A DNA stretch of 64,000 bases, from NCBI RefSeq assembly GCF_031085175.1, contig NZ_JAVHUY010000013.1, positions 1 to 64,000 on the forward strand. The letters are read 5' to 3'. Below are positions 53,169 through 61,452 of the stretch, one piece after another. Each line of letters begins with the position of its first letter. The stretch's first letter is position 1. Source of the stretch: Phytohabitans maris. GTDB lineage: Bacteria; Actinomycetota; Actinomycetes; Mycobacteriales; Micromonosporaceae. Under the pieces are notes generated by a model. That model did no database searches. It was not told where the DNA came from and was given only the letters and a program-made list of their open reading frames with translations. The position numbers and the translations under genes are program-made.

Positions 53169-54745
53169 TATTTTCCACTTGTGAACGCCTGTTGAGCTGC
53201 GGCTACTCGGCTTGGCGGAAGGCAGCGAACGTGTCGCCGATGGCTGCGGTGTTCGCTCGGAAGACGGGGGTGGGCCGTACGGGCGGAGACATTCAGTCGG
53301 AGTTGGTGGATCGCTGCTTCGCACAGGGATCTGCGTGCGGCGGTGGTGCCGCTGGCGATGACCTCGTCGATGCCGTTGCGCAGTGCCTCGAGATCGAGGT
53401 CGGCGAGATTCTGCGACTCGTCGTCGAGTCGCAGACGCAGCTCGTCGCGATGACGGGAAAGGTCCCGCAGTTCACGCCCGAGCTTCTCGAGACGGGATTC
53501 AAGGACGGTTTTGTCGATCTTGCCGGCTTCGTAGTCGGCGAAGTGCCGGTCGACCGCGATCTCCTTCTGGGCTATCGAGCTGCTGACGGCGCGAAGTTCG
53601 GCCTCAACCGCGTGCCTGGTCGCGCGGTATGCGTCCCGCCCCGAGGCGATCGCGTCGGTGATGAGGTCTGTTCGCGTCCGGTAGAAGTCGCACAGGGCTG
53701 CCAGGACGTGGTCGTCGAAAGAGTCGGCGTCGATCCGGGGCGCGTCGCACTGCGCGCTGCCGAACCGGTTACGTGTGTGGCAGGTGTAGTAGCGGTAGGC
53801 CCGGTTGCGTCCGGTGGCCGCGGTACCCAGGTAAGCCTGTCTGCACCGCGGGCAGATGATCTTTCCGGTGAGATGGTAGTCAGAGGCGAGGCTGGCGGCC
53901 TTGGCGCGGTTGGCGCCGCGTTCGGTGAGGAGCGTGCCGGCCCGCGCGAACGTCTTGGGGTCGATGATCGCCGGGTGGGCATCGTCGACCCGCACGTCGC
54001 GGAAGGCGACGGTTCCGATGTAGGCGGGGTTGCGCAGGGTGTCGGTGACGGTCTTGAAGCTCCAGCGCCGGCCGCTGCGACGGCGGTAGCCGCGCTGGGT
54101 GAGTTCGTTCGCGACGGCCCGGGTGCCCATCCCGCGCCCGGTGTACAGCTCGAAGATCACACTCATCACGGGGCTTTCCTCCGGAACCGGGCGCAGGTGC
54201 CCCGTGGCGGGATCGACCGCGTAGCCGTAGGGCGGGATACCGAGCGTCCATTGACCTTTGGACGCTTTCTTCTCCATGCCGCTGACCACCCGGTCGATGA
54301 TCACGTCGCGTTCGAACTCGGCGAACACCCCCAGCATGTGCACGAGCATCCGCCCGACGGGCGCGGCAGTGTCGAACGGCTCGGTGGCCGAGCGGAACAC
54401 CACCCCGCTGGCGTCGAGCTCGTCAAGCAGCATGACCAAGTCGCAGATGCGTCGGCTGAACCTGTCGACCCGGTACACCAGCAGGACGTCGAACTCGCCG
54501 GCGCGTGCCGCAGCCAGGGCCAAGCCGAGACCACGACGGTCGATCTTCGCGCCGGAGACGTCGTCGGAGTATCGCGCGACGATCGCCCAGCCGTCCTGCG
54601 ACGCGACATACGAGTCGAGCTTCGACTCCTGCACCTTGACGGTGAACGGCTGGTTCTCCTCGTCCGTTGACCGGCGAGTGTAGATCGCGACCCGAACGTG
54701 GCCTCTACTCGCAGTGCGCTTGGCAAAACCTGATGTGGTTGGCAT
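53168..54745 (-). CDS. large serine recombinase (integrase)
   Basis: 525 residues, apparently complete. Catalytic domain: RVAIYTRRSTDEENQPFTVKVQESKL (Ser in RRST), YSDDVSGAKIDRRGLGLALAAARAGEFDVLLVYRVDRFSRR, FDTAAPVGRMLVHMLGVFAEFERDVIIDRV; then the recombinase domain (GIPPYGYAVDPATGHLRPVPEES, TLRNPAYIGTVAF), a zinc ribbon (LTGKIICPRCRQAYLG...YYTCHTRNRFGSAQCDAPRI) and a C-terminal coiled coil (ELRAVSSSIAQKEIAVDRHFADYEAGKIDKTVLESRLEKLG). It cuts and rejoins att sites through a Ser-DNA link. Its stop touches a tRNA-3'-end-like sequence. A hairpin overlaps its ribosome site. Confidence 0.92.
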   Translation of the reverse strand: MPTTSGFAKRTASRGHVRVAIYTRRSTDEENQPFTVKVQESKLDSYVASQDGWAIVARYSDDVSGAKIDRRGLGLALAAARAGEFDVLLVYRVDRFSRRICDLVMLLDELDASGVVFRSATEPFDTAAPVGRMLVHMLGVFAEFERDVIIDRVVSGMEKKASKGQWTLGIPPYGYAVDPATGHLRPVPEESPVMSVIFELYTGRGMGTRAVANELTQRGYRRRSGRRWSFKTVTDTLRNPAYIGTVAFRDVRVDDAHPAIIDPKTFARAGTLLTERGANRAKAASLASDYHLTGKIICPRCRQAYLGTAATGRNRAYRYYTCHTRNRFGSAQCDAPRIDADSFDDHVLAALCDFYRTRTDLITDAIASGRDAYRATRHAVEAELRAVSSSIAQKEIAVDRHFADYEAGKIDKTVLESRLEKLGRELRDLSRHRDELRLRLDDESQNLADLDLEALRNGIDEVIASGTTAARRSLCEAAIHQLRLNVSARTAHPRLPSEHRSHRRHVRCLPPSRVAAAQQAFTSGK

Positions 54746-54748
54746 GGT

Positions 54749-54769
54749 CGATCACCCTTCGGGTGATCG
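54749..54769 (-). promoter_or_regulatory. hairpin enclosing the recombinase ribosome site
   Basis: CGATCACCC and GGGTGATCG form a perfect 9-bp stem about a 3-nt loop, 3 bp upstream of the recombinase ATG. In the mRNA the Shine-Dalgarno-like GAAGGG lies in the loop and 3' arm, so the structure would hide it. Confidence 0.55.
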
Positions 54770-55120
54770 GGGCCAACCCGGCCCACCGCCCCTGCGGCTT
54801 CGGCTCAGCGACGGCGGGCTGGTAGCTCCGTCGACTGCCACGAGTCACTCACCAGGCAGGAGCGTTCTCGCCTGCCCTGTGCGCTGCCTCCCCGAGCGCA
54901 GCGTGCGACGGTGGCTAGATATCGACGTCCCGGCCGCACACGCAGTGCCCGAGAGTCCCGAACGCGCGTTATACGACTTGTGGGAGTGGAGCAGAACTGG
55001 CGTCAACCGACGGCAGCGACACCCGGCAAGCCGGAAGCCGACGGGCGAACGTCAGCGGTTCGGCGCGCGCCGAGCCGTCGTGCGTTACGGCCGGCGTTGA
55101 CCGAGCCGGAGGTGGTACCC
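54770..55120. other. gene-free stretch
   Basis: About 350 bp upstream of the serine recombinase with lower GC than its neighbours. No frame with protein-like composition, no repeat and no strong hairpin was seen. Confidence 0.5.
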
Positions 55121-55228
55121 ATGACGCCGGAGCAGCACGAGCAAGCGGTCGCCGCGCTAGCGACGATGATTAGTGACTGGATGCGGGCCCGGCCTGCGGC
55201 CCGCCGTGCCGGTCTACGAGGCGGTTAG
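55121..55228 (+). CDS. small hypothetical protein
   Basis: 35 residues beginning MTPEQHEQAVAALATMISDW, a clear amphipathic helix, with an Arg/Ala-rich end (RPAARRAGLRGG). GGAGGTGGTACCC precedes the ATG, a good ribosome site. Short helical proteins with an MTPE(Q/H)...AV.ALA.MI pattern are frequent in actinomycete mobile elements. It may belong with the serine recombinase. Function unknown. Confidence 0.5.
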   Translation: MTPEQHEQAVAALATMISDWMRARPAARRAGLRGG

Positions 55229-55280
55229 CGGCGCAAGCCGATCCGGCTCGGGTGGAAACTATTCGGACACGAATGAATGG

Positions 55281-55409
55281 TCAGCGGCTGGCCGCCCATT
55301 CCGGATACGGCGGTCCTACGCTGTGCAGCAGGTAGTGGCGCAGCCAATCAAGGACATCCTGCGGCAGGGTAGCCGGATCGGTGAGCAGGCGCCATCGGTC
55401 CGACCCCAT
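55281..55409 (-). CDS. small hypothetical protein
   Basis: 42 residues from ATG 55409: MGSDRWRLLTDPATLPQDVL leads into a Trp/Leu/His-rich helix (DWLRHYLLHS) and ends PEWAASR. The codon use and amino-acid pattern look coding, but the ribosome site is weak and I know no family. It could be the tail of a mobile-element gene. Confidence 0.35.
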   Translation of the reverse strand: MGSDRWRLLTDPATLPQDVLDWLRHYLLHSVGPPYPEWAASR

Positions 55410-55762
55410 GCCTGAAAGACCTGGAAAGATCGGAAAACGGCAGCGATCAACCCCAGCGGCGACACGCCGCAGGCGGTCCCATCACTGGCAACCGGGTGGT
55501 TCCATGCTCGTGGCAGGCGACACCCATGACGCCGCGCAGTCGCAGACCCGACTGACGTTAAACGATCCCGCTCGCATCGCGCGATGGTACGCCTGTCGGC
55601 AAGCGAGTTCGCCGAGGCAGGGGAGAGGGGCATCGACCGATGCTCGCCGCGCGCATTTGCGAGCGGACATGCAGCGCGGCCGGCAACGCTCCACGAGTTC
55701 CCATAGGCCGCGAGCACATCAGCGACGATCACGTGGGCGTCGGTGCAGCCGCGCTGCTGGGC
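55410..55762. other. gene-free stretch at the border of the biosynthetic operon
   Basis: About 350 bp between the small minus-strand frame and the SxtJ-like gene. Frames here have shifting composition and no recognisable protein. No terminator hairpin stands out. Confidence 0.45.
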
Positions 55763-55963
55763 TCAGGGTGTGGTGCGAGCAGCCTCTCCCAAGTCCCGAC
55801 TGGGCGTTGAGCCTTGGCGCTCCGATGGGTCGGCGAGGTAGATCATGTACGTTGACGCGCGCGGATTCCAGCCACGCCGAAGCGGGTCGTGGACGATCCG
55901 GCTCACCAGGCCCACCGGTGTGACCAAGAGGTAGTACGCCAGGGCGAGTAGCGCGGTACGCAT
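55763..55963 (-). CDS. SxtJ-like small membrane protein
   Basis: 66 residues from ATG 55963. One strong membrane helix (TALLALAYYLLVTPVGLVSRIV) followed by HDPLRRGWNPRASTYMIYLADPS. The YYLLVTPxGLxxR...DPL.R.....STY pattern is that of the C-terminal half of SxtJ-type proteins, which regularly follow NodU/CmcH carbamoyltransferase genes. Here it follows the carbamoyltransferase by 41 bp and is the last gene of the minus-strand operon. Its role is not established; it may anchor or assist the transferase at the membrane. Confidence 0.7.
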   Translation of the reverse strand: MRTALLALAYYLLVTPVGLVSRIVHDPLRRGWNPRASTYMIYLADPSERQGSTPSRDLGEAARTTP

Positions 55964-56004
55964 GAGGCGCCTTCCGGTGTGGTCGGGTGGCCGGCCAACG
56001 GCCG

Positions 56005-57837
56005 CTAGTCCATTGGGATCCGCGCGCGCCAGGCGTCGTCCTGCCACGGAGGTTGCGACGTCTTCTCCAGCAGATGGTTACCGAGCGCGAGCAGGTCAAT
56101 CTTGGTACGCATGAAGCAGGTATACGCGTCGTCAGGGGTGCAGACGATGGGTTCGCCACGGACATTGAACGATGTGTTCACCAGGACCGAGCACCCGGTC
56201 GCAGCCTTGAATGCGGTCAACAGCCGGTGATACAAGGGGTTGTCCTCGGCGTGGACGGTTTGGACTCGGGCGGAGAAGTCCACATGGGTCACCGCGGGGA
56301 TGGTGGAACGCGGGATCCGAAGCAGCTCAAGTCCGGTGGCGCGGTTCGTGGACTCTGTGTACAACCGCCGTGCTGCGGATACCTTCGCGACCAGGAGCAT
56401 GTATCGGCTGTCCTGAGTCAGGTCGAAGTTGTCCTTGGCGTCCTCGGCGAGCACCGATGGTGCGAAAGGCCGGAACGACTCGCGGAACTTGATCTTAAGG
56501 TTCATCGTGGACTGCATGGTCGGATCTCGCGGGTCGCCGAGGATCGAGCGTGCGCCGAGCGCGCGCGGTCCGAACTCCATCCGCCCCTGGAACCATCCCA
56601 CCACTTTGCCCGCGGCGAGCGCGGCGACAACTTCGTCGATCAGTGTCGCCTGGTCCAGTGTCTGGTACACAGCCCCCCGGCGGTCGAGGCTGGCCCGGAT
56701 CTCCGCGTCGTCATAGGCCGGTCCCAGCAGCGCCCCGGACATCGCATCCCTGCCGGTGCCGACCTGTGCCCGGCGTGCGCCACGGGCCATGGCGACGGTG
56801 AGGGCCGCGCCCAAGGAGCCGCCGGCGTCACCGGCCGCAGGTTGGATCCAGGCTTCGTCGAGGTTACCCTCCTCGACCAACCTGCCGTTCGCCACGCAGT
56901 TAAGGGCGACCCCGCCGGCCAGGCACAGCCGGCGCTCACCGGTCAGCCGACGCGCGGTGCGCGCCAGCCGAAGCACCACCTGCTCTGTGACCTGTTGCAC
57001 CGATGCGGCCAGGTCGAACTCGCGCTCGGTGAGTGGCGCTTCGGGGGTGCGGCGCGCTCCGCCGAAGAGCTGCTCGAAGCCGCGACCGGTCATCACCTGA
57101 CCACGCAGGAACTCGAACCAGCGCAGGTTGAGCCGGAATGATCCGTCCGGCTTTATGTCGATCAGTCTCTCCCGGATGAGACTCGCATACCTTGGCGTGC
57201 CGTACGGCGCCAGCCCCATCAGCTTGTACTCGCCCGAGTCGACCTTGAACCCACAGAAGTAGGTGAACGCCGAGTACAGCAGGCCCAGCGAGTGCGGGAA
57301 ACGCAGCTCGGCGAGCTGGCTGAGCCGATTGCCCACGCCGTGCCACACCGTCGTCGTGGCCCACTCGCCGACGCCGTCGATCGACAGCACTGCGGCGGAC
57401 TCGTACGGGCTCGGAAAGAACGCCGAAGCGGCATGCGATTCGTGGTGCCGGCGGGTGACGATCTGCGGAGGATCGCCCAAACGCAGCCCGGCGAGGCGGC
57501 GGCGGATATCTCGGGACATGGCGAGCTTCCAGGACAGCCAGGGCGGCAGCGTATCGCGGAATACCCGGAAGGCCCGGGGTGCCGCACCCACGTAGGTGGC
57601 CAGCACTCGCCGGAACTTCAGCGCCGAGTCCTCGTAGAAGGCCACAGTGGAGACATCTGACAGCGTCGCTCCCGCCTCGCCGAGACAGTAGCGGATGGCG
57701 TGGGCCGGGAAAGCCGGGTCATGCCGGCGTCGGCTGAAGCGCTCCTCCTGGGCCGCGGCGATCGGGACGCCGTCAGCCAGCAGAGTCGCCGCGCTGTCGT
57801 GGTAGTAGGCGGACAGCCCGAGGACGAGATCAGACAT
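56005..57837 (-). CDS. NodU/CmcH-family O-carbamoyltransferase
   Basis: 610 residues, the normal family length. N-terminal Kae1-like domain: LGLSAYYHDSAATLLADGVPIAAAQEERFSRRRHD, RHHESHAASAFFPSPYESAAVLSIDGVGEW (metal-binding HHxxHA), LGLLYSAFTYFCGFKVDSGEYKLMGLAPYG, and CLAGGVALNCVANGRL. C-terminal YrdC-like domain: KVVGWFQGRMEFGPRALGARSILGDPRDPTMQSTMNLKIKFRESFRPFAPSV, GCSVLVNTSFNVRGEPIVCTPDDAYTCFMRT. The enzyme makes carbamoyl-adenylate from carbamoyl phosphate and ATP and transfers carbamoyl to a hydroxyl. It begins 23 bp after the 33-residue peptide gene. Confidence 0.93.
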   Translation of the reverse strand: MSDLVLGLSAYYHDSAATLLADGVPIAAAQEERFSRRRHDPAFPAHAIRYCLGEAGATLSDVSTVAFYEDSALKFRRVLATYVGAAPRAFRVFRDTLPPWLSWKLAMSRDIRRRLAGLRLGDPPQIVTRRHHESHAASAFFPSPYESAAVLSIDGVGEWATTTVWHGVGNRLSQLAELRFPHSLGLLYSAFTYFCGFKVDSGEYKLMGLAPYGTPRYASLIRERLIDIKPDGSFRLNLRWFEFLRGQVMTGRGFEQLFGGARRTPEAPLTEREFDLAASVQQVTEQVVLRLARTARRLTGERRLCLAGGVALNCVANGRLVEEGNLDEAWIQPAAGDAGGSLGAALTVAMARGARRAQVGTGRDAMSGALLGPAYDDAEIRASLDRRGAVYQTLDQATLIDEVVAALAAGKVVGWFQGRMEFGPRALGARSILGDPRDPTMQSTMNLKIKFRESFRPFAPSVLAEDAKDNFDLTQDSRYMLLVAKVSAARRLYTESTNRATGLELLRIPRSTIPAVTHVDFSARVQTVHAEDNPLYHRLLTAFKAATGCSVLVNTSFNVRGEPIVCTPDDAYTCFMRTKIDLLALGNHLLEKTSQPPWQDDAWRARIPMD

Positions 57838-57860
57838 TGCGGCCTCGCCGAGGAATCCGT

Positions 57861-57962
57861 TCAGAACATCGGGTAAATGGATTGGTCATCGTCCGGGCGA
57901 CGCCTGCCGCGTTTGCGTTTGCGCCTAAACAGCCAGTCGAGGAGGTACCGTAGACGAGCCAA
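57861..57962 (-). CDS. 33-residue basic peptide upstream of the carbamoyltransferase
   Basis: Begins with TTG at 57962, preceded by GAGGAAGGG. The product starts MARLRYLLDWLFRRKRKRG, is followed by three further Arg, and ends PDDDQSIYPMF. A short hydrophobic/aromatic helix, a very basic run and an acidic-aromatic end make it resemble the DUF5989-type mini-proteins that accompany carbamoyltransferase/SxtJ genes. It lies 43 bp after the SGNH gene and 23 bp before the carbamoyltransferase. The start codon is a choice by ribosome site; expression is unproven. Confidence 0.55.
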   Translation of the reverse strand: MARLRYLLDWLFRRKRKRGRRRPDDDQSIYPMF

Positions 57963-58005
57963 GGCATCGCCCTTCCTCTCTGTTGGGCCTGGGGTTTAGC
58001 ACCCG

Positions 58006-59034
58006 TTAACGCAGATCGAGCTGGCGGGCGATCAGGGAGGCGACGGCGTCGTATCCCCGATCCGTCATATGGGCGCGGTCGACGAAGATCCAGTCGTCAG
58101 GCGCGACGGTCTCTGCGAGGAGGGGACTGAGCTCCACGAAGGGTACGCCTAGCTTTTCGCACCCGGCTCGCAACGCAGTCGCGTAGTTTCGGCCCACCTC
58201 CGGCGGGGTTATGTCGCCATACGCCTGACTGAAGCTGAACAACTCGTCCAGCTCGGCGAACAGGAGCTGTTCTGTCGGGGCTGGGCGATCCCGGACCCAG
58301 GTGGCAAGTGGTTGTAGTGCGAATGACAGGGTCGCGCCCAGCGAGTCGGCGAGCAGGCGCCAGCCGCCAAGGTGCCGGAGGGTCAGATGGGCTGCGATCT
58401 CGACCTGCTCGGCGGCGGGAGGCGGCGGCGGCAAATCGTTTCTCGTCGCGGGTCCGCTTCGCTCCCGGCGTAGGAGTTGCGACAGTGCGTACGGTCGAGG
58501 CGGCCGGTTTACTTCGTACATGATGTCATTGAACTCGGAGCAGTTGTAGAAGGCGCCATGCTCGCCGCGGATCTGCGCTGGCAGCCGCGCTAGGCTAAGA
58601 TTGTTGAGACCGGAGAAGAGCACGATGTGCCGGATCTCGGGCAACAGATGCCGGTGCAACAGAAAGTTGATCAGCTCCTGGGCCGAATTGTGGGCGCGCC
58701 CGCCGAAGTTGACCCATGCATGTGCCGTGGCGTATGTGGACCACAGGTGGGAGGAGACTGTCCCGGCGTCCGTCGTGGCGCCGACACCGAACGTTGCGGA
58801 GCCGCCGACGAGCACATTCACGGGATCGCCCTGCCATGGGCCGGCGACCGAGGCCTGATCGGAGCCATTGCGGGAGACACGGAAGCCCAGCCGGTCGGTG
58901 TTGGCAACCGTGGAGCGGTGGTGTGCCGGATGGAAATACATCACGTACGGCAGCCAGCGCAATTTACCATTCTCATACAACTGCTCTGTGTAGTGGAGCA
59001 TCTGCGGTGTAAGCGTGGCGATGTGCGATGTCAT
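58006..59034 (-). CDS. SGNH hydrolase-like protein of carbamoyltransferase clusters
   Basis: 342 residues from ATG 59034 with GAGGAG upstream. Block I of the SGNH fold is VNVLVGGSATFGVGATTDAGTV (Ser in GGSAT), block II is NFGGRAHNSAQELINFL, block III is VLFSGLNNLSLARLP (Asn), and block V is DWIFVDRAHMTDRGYDAVASLI (DxxH). The early region KLRWLPYVMYFHPAHHRSTVANTDRLGFR is common to GDSL-like proteins next to carbamoyltransferases. All catalytic positions can be placed. It could remove or transfer an acyl group in the pathway. The gap of 136 bp to the glycosyltransferase gene could hold a promoter. Confidence 0.75.
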   Translation of the reverse strand: MTSHIATLTPQMLHYTEQLYENGKLRWLPYVMYFHPAHHRSTVANTDRLGFRVSRNGSDQASVAGPWQGDPVNVLVGGSATFGVGATTDAGTVSSHLWSTYATAHAWVNFGGRAHNSAQELINFLLHRHLLPEIRHIVLFSGLNNLSLARLPAQIRGEHGAFYNCSEFNDIMYEVNRPPRPYALSQLLRRERSGPATRNDLPPPPPAAEQVEIAAHLTLRHLGGWRLLADSLGATLSFALQPLATWVRDRPAPTEQLLFAELDELFSFSQAYGDITPPEVGRNYATALRAGCEKLGVPFVELSPLLAETVAPDDWIFVDRAHMTDRGYDAVASLIARQLDLR

Positions 59035-59170
59035 CCCAGGATACTCCTCGATGGTCAATAACAAACCGACCCGCAAAAATCGCTGGGCCGCATCAGCGAT
59101 TCGGTGTCGTCGTCACATGGTTATCGACAACGACGATCGTACATGTGTTGCCCAAGCGCGTCAACACTCA

Positions 59171-60043
59171 TCAGAAGTCGATCCGCTCCACATGGGAATG
59201 TGCGTCGCCGACTCCCGCGCGTTCGCCGAATTTGCCCAGCCAGGCGGGAAGCATGCCTTCGTCGAGCAGGTCCAGGGCCACTTCCTTGGTGATCGGGCTG
59301 GCGAAGTGGACCTGGGCGGCCGTGCTTGGAGAGTGCAGCCGCTGGAGCAGCCTCGCCCGCTCTTGCCCATAGCTGGGCGAGTCTCGGCCGCGATCGCGGA
59401 AGTCGGCCATTCTGAGCACCTTCTGAGGATTCCACACGTCGACATACTGTGGCCCGAGGTACTCGAAGAGGGTGGCGCAGTAGTCGACTCCGATCGTCTC
59501 GGCTTCAAGGAGGCGGACCAGCGTCCAGTAGTACTGATCACTGGGGCCGAACAGCTCGTCCGGCTCGTAATCGTGTTGGCGCAGTTGCGCCAAGAGCGGG
59601 AATTGGTCGCTCGGGGGGGTGGGATACTTCGCGCAGAGCGCGAGGAGCTCGGATGGGGGTCCGATGAAGCCACCGCTGTTGAGGTAGGGATACGGACGGG
59701 TAGGCGGACTCTGTTGTAGGAGGAAGCCTATCGCGCCGAGCGGCCAGCTGTTCAGTTCACCGCTGAACACCACGCTGTGCGGAAAAGCCGCGTACGCCTC
59801 GCGGATATACGGTTCTCCACGAAGGAAAAGGGTGTCGTATGCGTCGGTGAACAGCACCAGGTCATCACGGACGGCGGGCCGGGCGAGGTATTCCGTCAGG
59901 ATCATCCGCTTGTCGCAAAGCCGAAACCCGGGTTTGCTCGGGTGCAGAATGACCAGGTCGAGCCCAACGGTCGCGCAGGACGGAATAAGCATCCGCCTCA
60001 GGAAGGGGTGGTCGAGATCGGTTGCAATCGTGATGACCTTCAT
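59171..60043 (-). CDS. PLOD-like glycosyltransferase
   Basis: 290 residues. KVITIATDLDHPFLRRMLIPSCATVGLDLVILHP opens a GT-A fold. RDDLVLFTDAYDTLFLRG carries a DxxD metal motif, VVFSGELNSWPL and YLNSGGFIGPPSELLAL follow, and GPSDQYYWTLVRLL and QVHFASPITKE end the fold. The set D.YD / FS.E / YLNSG.F.G / DQ is the signature of PLOD/procollagen galactosyltransferase-like glycosyltransferases, uncommon in actinobacteria. The start overlaps the methyltransferase stop (ATGA). It probably adds a hexose to the pathway product; donor and acceptor are unknown. Confidence 0.8.
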   Translation of the reverse strand: MKVITIATDLDHPFLRRMLIPSCATVGLDLVILHPSKPGFRLCDKRMILTEYLARPAVRDDLVLFTDAYDTLFLRGEPYIREAYAAFPHSVVFSGELNSWPLGAIGFLLQQSPPTRPYPYLNSGGFIGPPSELLALCAKYPTPPSDQFPLLAQLRQHDYEPDELFGPSDQYYWTLVRLLEAETIGVDYCATLFEYLGPQYVDVWNPQKVLRMADFRDRGRDSPSYGQERARLLQRLHSPSTAAQVHFASPITKEVALDLLDEGMLPAWLGKFGERAGVGDAHSHVERIDF

Positions 60044-60696
60044 TGTCGGGCTCCTTCATTTTGATTCTTCCGCGCCCAGCCCCACCAGCCATCATCCCGA
60101 AAATCCGTGTAGGACGGGTGCCGGCGGACCAGTAGCTCGTACACCTTTCCTATCTGTGGCGTTTCACGCTCCTCAGCGGGCATGGCGCGCACCATTTCGG
60201 TTTGACTGAGAACTTGGCTCCGGCCGAAGGTCCAGGCGAGATCGTCAAAGAGCACCCAGCCACCCGGTTTGAGCAACCGATCGACGAGGAAAAACGCGAA
60301 GCCGTCACGCAACCAACTGTGCGCGCCATCGATGAACGCGAAGTCGAACGCCCACTGACCGACCGGCGTCCGCTCGATCATGCGCTTGAGTTCCCAGGTG
60401 TAACAGATCGGCGTGTAGATCGGCCGCACCCAGCCCTGCAAATCGGTCACCTTGAGCATCGTCTCGATGTTCGGGTCCAGCTCCCGTGCGGCATCCCGAT
60501 CTATCGTCGTGAGCGCGCCCGCGCCGTTGGCCTTCAGCGCGGCGCCGATATAGCACGAAGACACCCCGTGCGCGAAGCCGAGCTCCAGGACGGACGTGCA
60601 CTTCGTCTCACGGACGAATTCATAGATCTCTCGCCCTCTTTCCGGGTTCATATAATGGACGCCTGCTACGAGGGACGTCACCTGATCAAAATCCAT
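60040..60696 (-). CDS. class I SAM-dependent methyltransferase (CmcI/TylF-like group)
   Basis: 218 residues from ATG 60696, with TTGAGGATGG upstream. Motif I is TSVLELGFAHGVSSCYIGAALKANGAGALTTIDRD, with the acidic end of strand 2 (IDRD). The acid motif FDFAFIDGAHSWLRDGFAFFLVDRLLKPGGWVLFDDLAWT has the D-G-H of the metal-dependent Methyltransf_24/CmcI group, suggesting O-methylation of a sugar or phenol. It is followed by the glycosyltransferase with stop/start overlap. It could methylate the sugar added by the glycosyltransferase. Confidence 0.82.
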   Translation of the reverse strand: MDFDQVTSLVAGVHYMNPERGREIYEFVRETKCTSVLELGFAHGVSSCYIGAALKANGAGALTTIDRDAARELDPNIETMLKVTDLQGWVRPIYTPICYTWELKRMIERTPVGQWAFDFAFIDGAHSWLRDGFAFFLVDRLLKPGGWVLFDDLAWTFGRSQVLSQTEMVRAMPAEERETPQIGKVYELLVRRHPSYTDFRDDGWWGWARKNQNEGARQ

Positions 60697-60721
60697 CAGT
60701 CCATCCTCAAGGTTGGTTAAA

Positions 60722-61426
60722 TCAGTGGCCCATGCCCAAGCCCCCGTCAATGGGGACCACGGCGCCGGTGACATAGGCGGCGTCCGGTCCAGCGAGGAAG
60801 GCCACCACCCCCGCGACCTCATCAGCGTCCGCGATCCTGCCGAGCGGCACCGCCCCGAGTATCGCGGCCTTACGCTCCTCCGAAAGCCCGGCGGCCATAT
60901 CGGTGTCGACCAGCCCCGGTGCGACCACGTTGGAGGTGATCCCCATCGGGCCGAGCTCACGCGCGAGCGACCTGGCGAGCCCTACTAGCCCCGCCTTCGA
61001 CGCGGCGTAGTTGGCCTGACCCGCCCACCCATACAGTCCCACGATCGACGAAATGAAGATAATCTTTCCCCGACGCAATTTCATCATGCCCCGGACGGCG
61101 CGCTTCGCAACCCGATATGCGCCCGTCAGGTTCGTATCGACCACGTCCGTGAACGCCTCCTCCTTCAGGAGGGCGATTAGCTGATCCGACGTGATTCCGG
61201 CATTGGCAACCAGCACCTCGACCGGTCCCTGCTCACTTTCCACGGCCTTGAACGCGGCCTCCACCGAGGCCGTGTCCCGCACGTCGCACTGCGCCACGGA
61301 CAGACCCTTGACTGGTTCACCCGACCGGGAGGTTACGGTGACGCTGTCGCCGCCGTCGGCAAGCCGCCGCGCTATCGCCAGCCCTATCCCCCGATTGCCT
61401 CCCGTAATCAATACAGAACGCCCCAC
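60722..61426 (-). CDS. fabG: 3-oxoacyl-ACP reductase (FabG-like SDR)
   Basis: 234 residues from GTG 61426, preceded by AAGGAGG at ideal distance. An ATG at 61453 overlapping the P450 stop lacks such a site. Classical SDR motifs: TGGNRGIG (cofactor), NAG (VANAGIT), FISSIVGLYGWAGQANYAASKAG (Ser, Tyr, Lys), APGLVDTDM, and a C-terminal VTGAVVPIDGGLGMGH, all as in FabG. It uses NADPH to reduce a keto group on an acyl-ACP or free intermediate. Pathway position between the P450 and methyltransferase suggests a tailoring role, not fatty-acid synthesis. Confidence 0.9.
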   Translation of the reverse strand: MGRSVLITGGNRGIGLAIARRLADGGDSVTVTSRSGEPVKGLSVAQCDVRDTASVEAAFKAVESEQGPVEVLVANAGITSDQLIALLKEEAFTDVVDTNLTGAYRVAKRAVRGMMKLRRGKIIFISSIVGLYGWAGQANYAASKAGLVGLARSLARELGPMGITSNVVAPGLVDTDMAAGLSEERKAAILGAVPLGRIADADEVAGVVAFLAGPDAAYVTGAVVPIDGGLGMGH

Positions 61427-61452
61427 GTTCCGATCCTCCTTTTCGACTCTCA

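Noticed and set aside
55316-55732. A 138-codon minus-strand frame
   Set aside because: Cys/Arg/Ser-rich without pattern; the better protein-like reading in this place is the 42-residue frame at 55281-55409.
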